From positions 1 to 5,718 of the forward strand of contig USBX01000069.1 of the NCBI GenBank assembly GCA_900552995.1: 5,718 nucleotides of DNA, written 5' to 3'. Position 1 is the stretch's first letter. Every line of letters starts with the position of its first letter. Source of the stretch: an uncultured Collinsella sp. GTDB taxonomy: Bacteria > Actinomycetota > Coriobacteriia > Coriobacteriales > Coriobacteriaceae. The notes below the pieces were generated by a model. It had not been told where the DNA came from. It did no database searches and saw nothing but the letters and a program-made list of their open reading frames with translations. Both the position numbers and the translations under genes were made by a program. Positions 5,568 through 5,718 of this stretch are shown in pieces.

Positions 5568-5669
5568 CTAGTGCTGCGCAACAACAACGCCCAGGCCATC
5601 GGGAATGACGGCAACCTTGGCATCGGCCCCCTTCATCTCAAAGGCGAGCTTGAGCGCCTCCTCGATAGT
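5568..5669 (-). CDS. larA: C-terminal end of a LarA-like nickel-dependent racemase, 5'-truncated at contig end
   Basis: Reading leftward from the adapter junction, 33 codons are open and end at TAG (5568-5570). The peptide is IEEALKLAFEMKG, then ADAKVAVIPDG, then LGVVVAQH. Helix plus DAKVAVIPDG is how I remember the C-termini of LarA/DUF2088 proteins, the enzymes that racemise lactate or related 2-hydroxy acids with the nickel-pincer nucleotide. The assignment also rests on context: larB, larC and a GlpF-like channel lie in the same few kilobases. No catalytic residue is in the fragment, so substrate cannot be judged. Its codon style (GAG, AAG, GCC, GTT) matches real genes around it. A different protein with an unrelated C-terminus remains possible. 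Confidence 0.6.
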   Translation of the reverse strand, partial: TIEEALKLAFEMKGADAKVAVIPDGLGVVVAQH

Positions 5670-5718
5670 CTGTCTCTTATACACATCTCCGAGCCCACGA
5701 GACACTCGCTAATCTCGT
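5670..5718 (+). other. Nextera adapter remnant (Read 2 transposase adapter, i7 index, P7 start)
   Basis: Bases 5670-5703 match the reverse complement of the Nextera Read 2 adapter, beginning with the mosaic end CTGTCTCTTATACACATCT. Bases 5704-5711 (ACTCGCTA) occupy the i7 index position, from memory index N716, and 5712-5718 match the start of P7. This is not genomic sequence, and the upstream gene is cut here artificially. Confidence 0.98.

Noticed and set aside
4808..5608. Plus-strand frame of 266 codons antisense to glpF
   Set aside because: It is opposite a clear MIP-family gene; its His/Ala/Asp-rich, domain-free translation is a shadow.

Overview
The window is one short-read contig with Illumina Nextera library adapters still attached at both ends (1-47 and 5670-5718), so real genomic DNA runs from about 48 to 5669. 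The DNA is GC-rich with mostly G/C-ending codons and dense gene packing. The protein styles (AspRS, SerB, a nickel-pincer cofactor set, an aquaglyceroporin) suggest a gut Coriobacteriia-type actinobacterium such as Collinsella. That placement is recognition from memory and was not searched.

Layout: aspS (minus strand, its 3' third cut off by the contig end) diverges from serB (plus). After a 116-nt spacer carrying a perfect 12-bp inverted repeat comes a tight plus-strand run: larB, larC (LarC1-like, with a very His-rich insert) and a TetR-family regulator that starts 2 nt after the larC stop. A 322-nt spacer follows, C-rich at first and then holding a 125-nt hairpin with perfect 29-bp arms and a bidirectional intrinsic terminator in its core. 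Converging on it from the right, on the minus strand, are a GlpF/LarD-type aquaglyceroporin and, upstream of it and cut by the contig end, the last 33 codons of what looks like a LarA-type nickel-dependent racemase.

Read together, 2227-5669 is most likely a lactate-racemase-type module. LarB and LarC make and metallate the nickel-pincer nucleotide, a LarA-like enzyme would use it, and a GlpF-like channel would move lactic acid or glycerol, as LarD does in the Lactiplantibacillus plantarum lar operon. Here the module is arranged as two convergent transcription units instead of one operon. The sulfur-insertion enzyme LarE and the LarC2 domain are not in the window.

The points most worth a second look are the LarC that ends after its LarC1 part, the NQA in place of the second NPA motif of the channel, the large terminator-containing palindrome, two operator-like palindromes next to lar genes, and an abrupt change of codon style halfway through the TetR gene.
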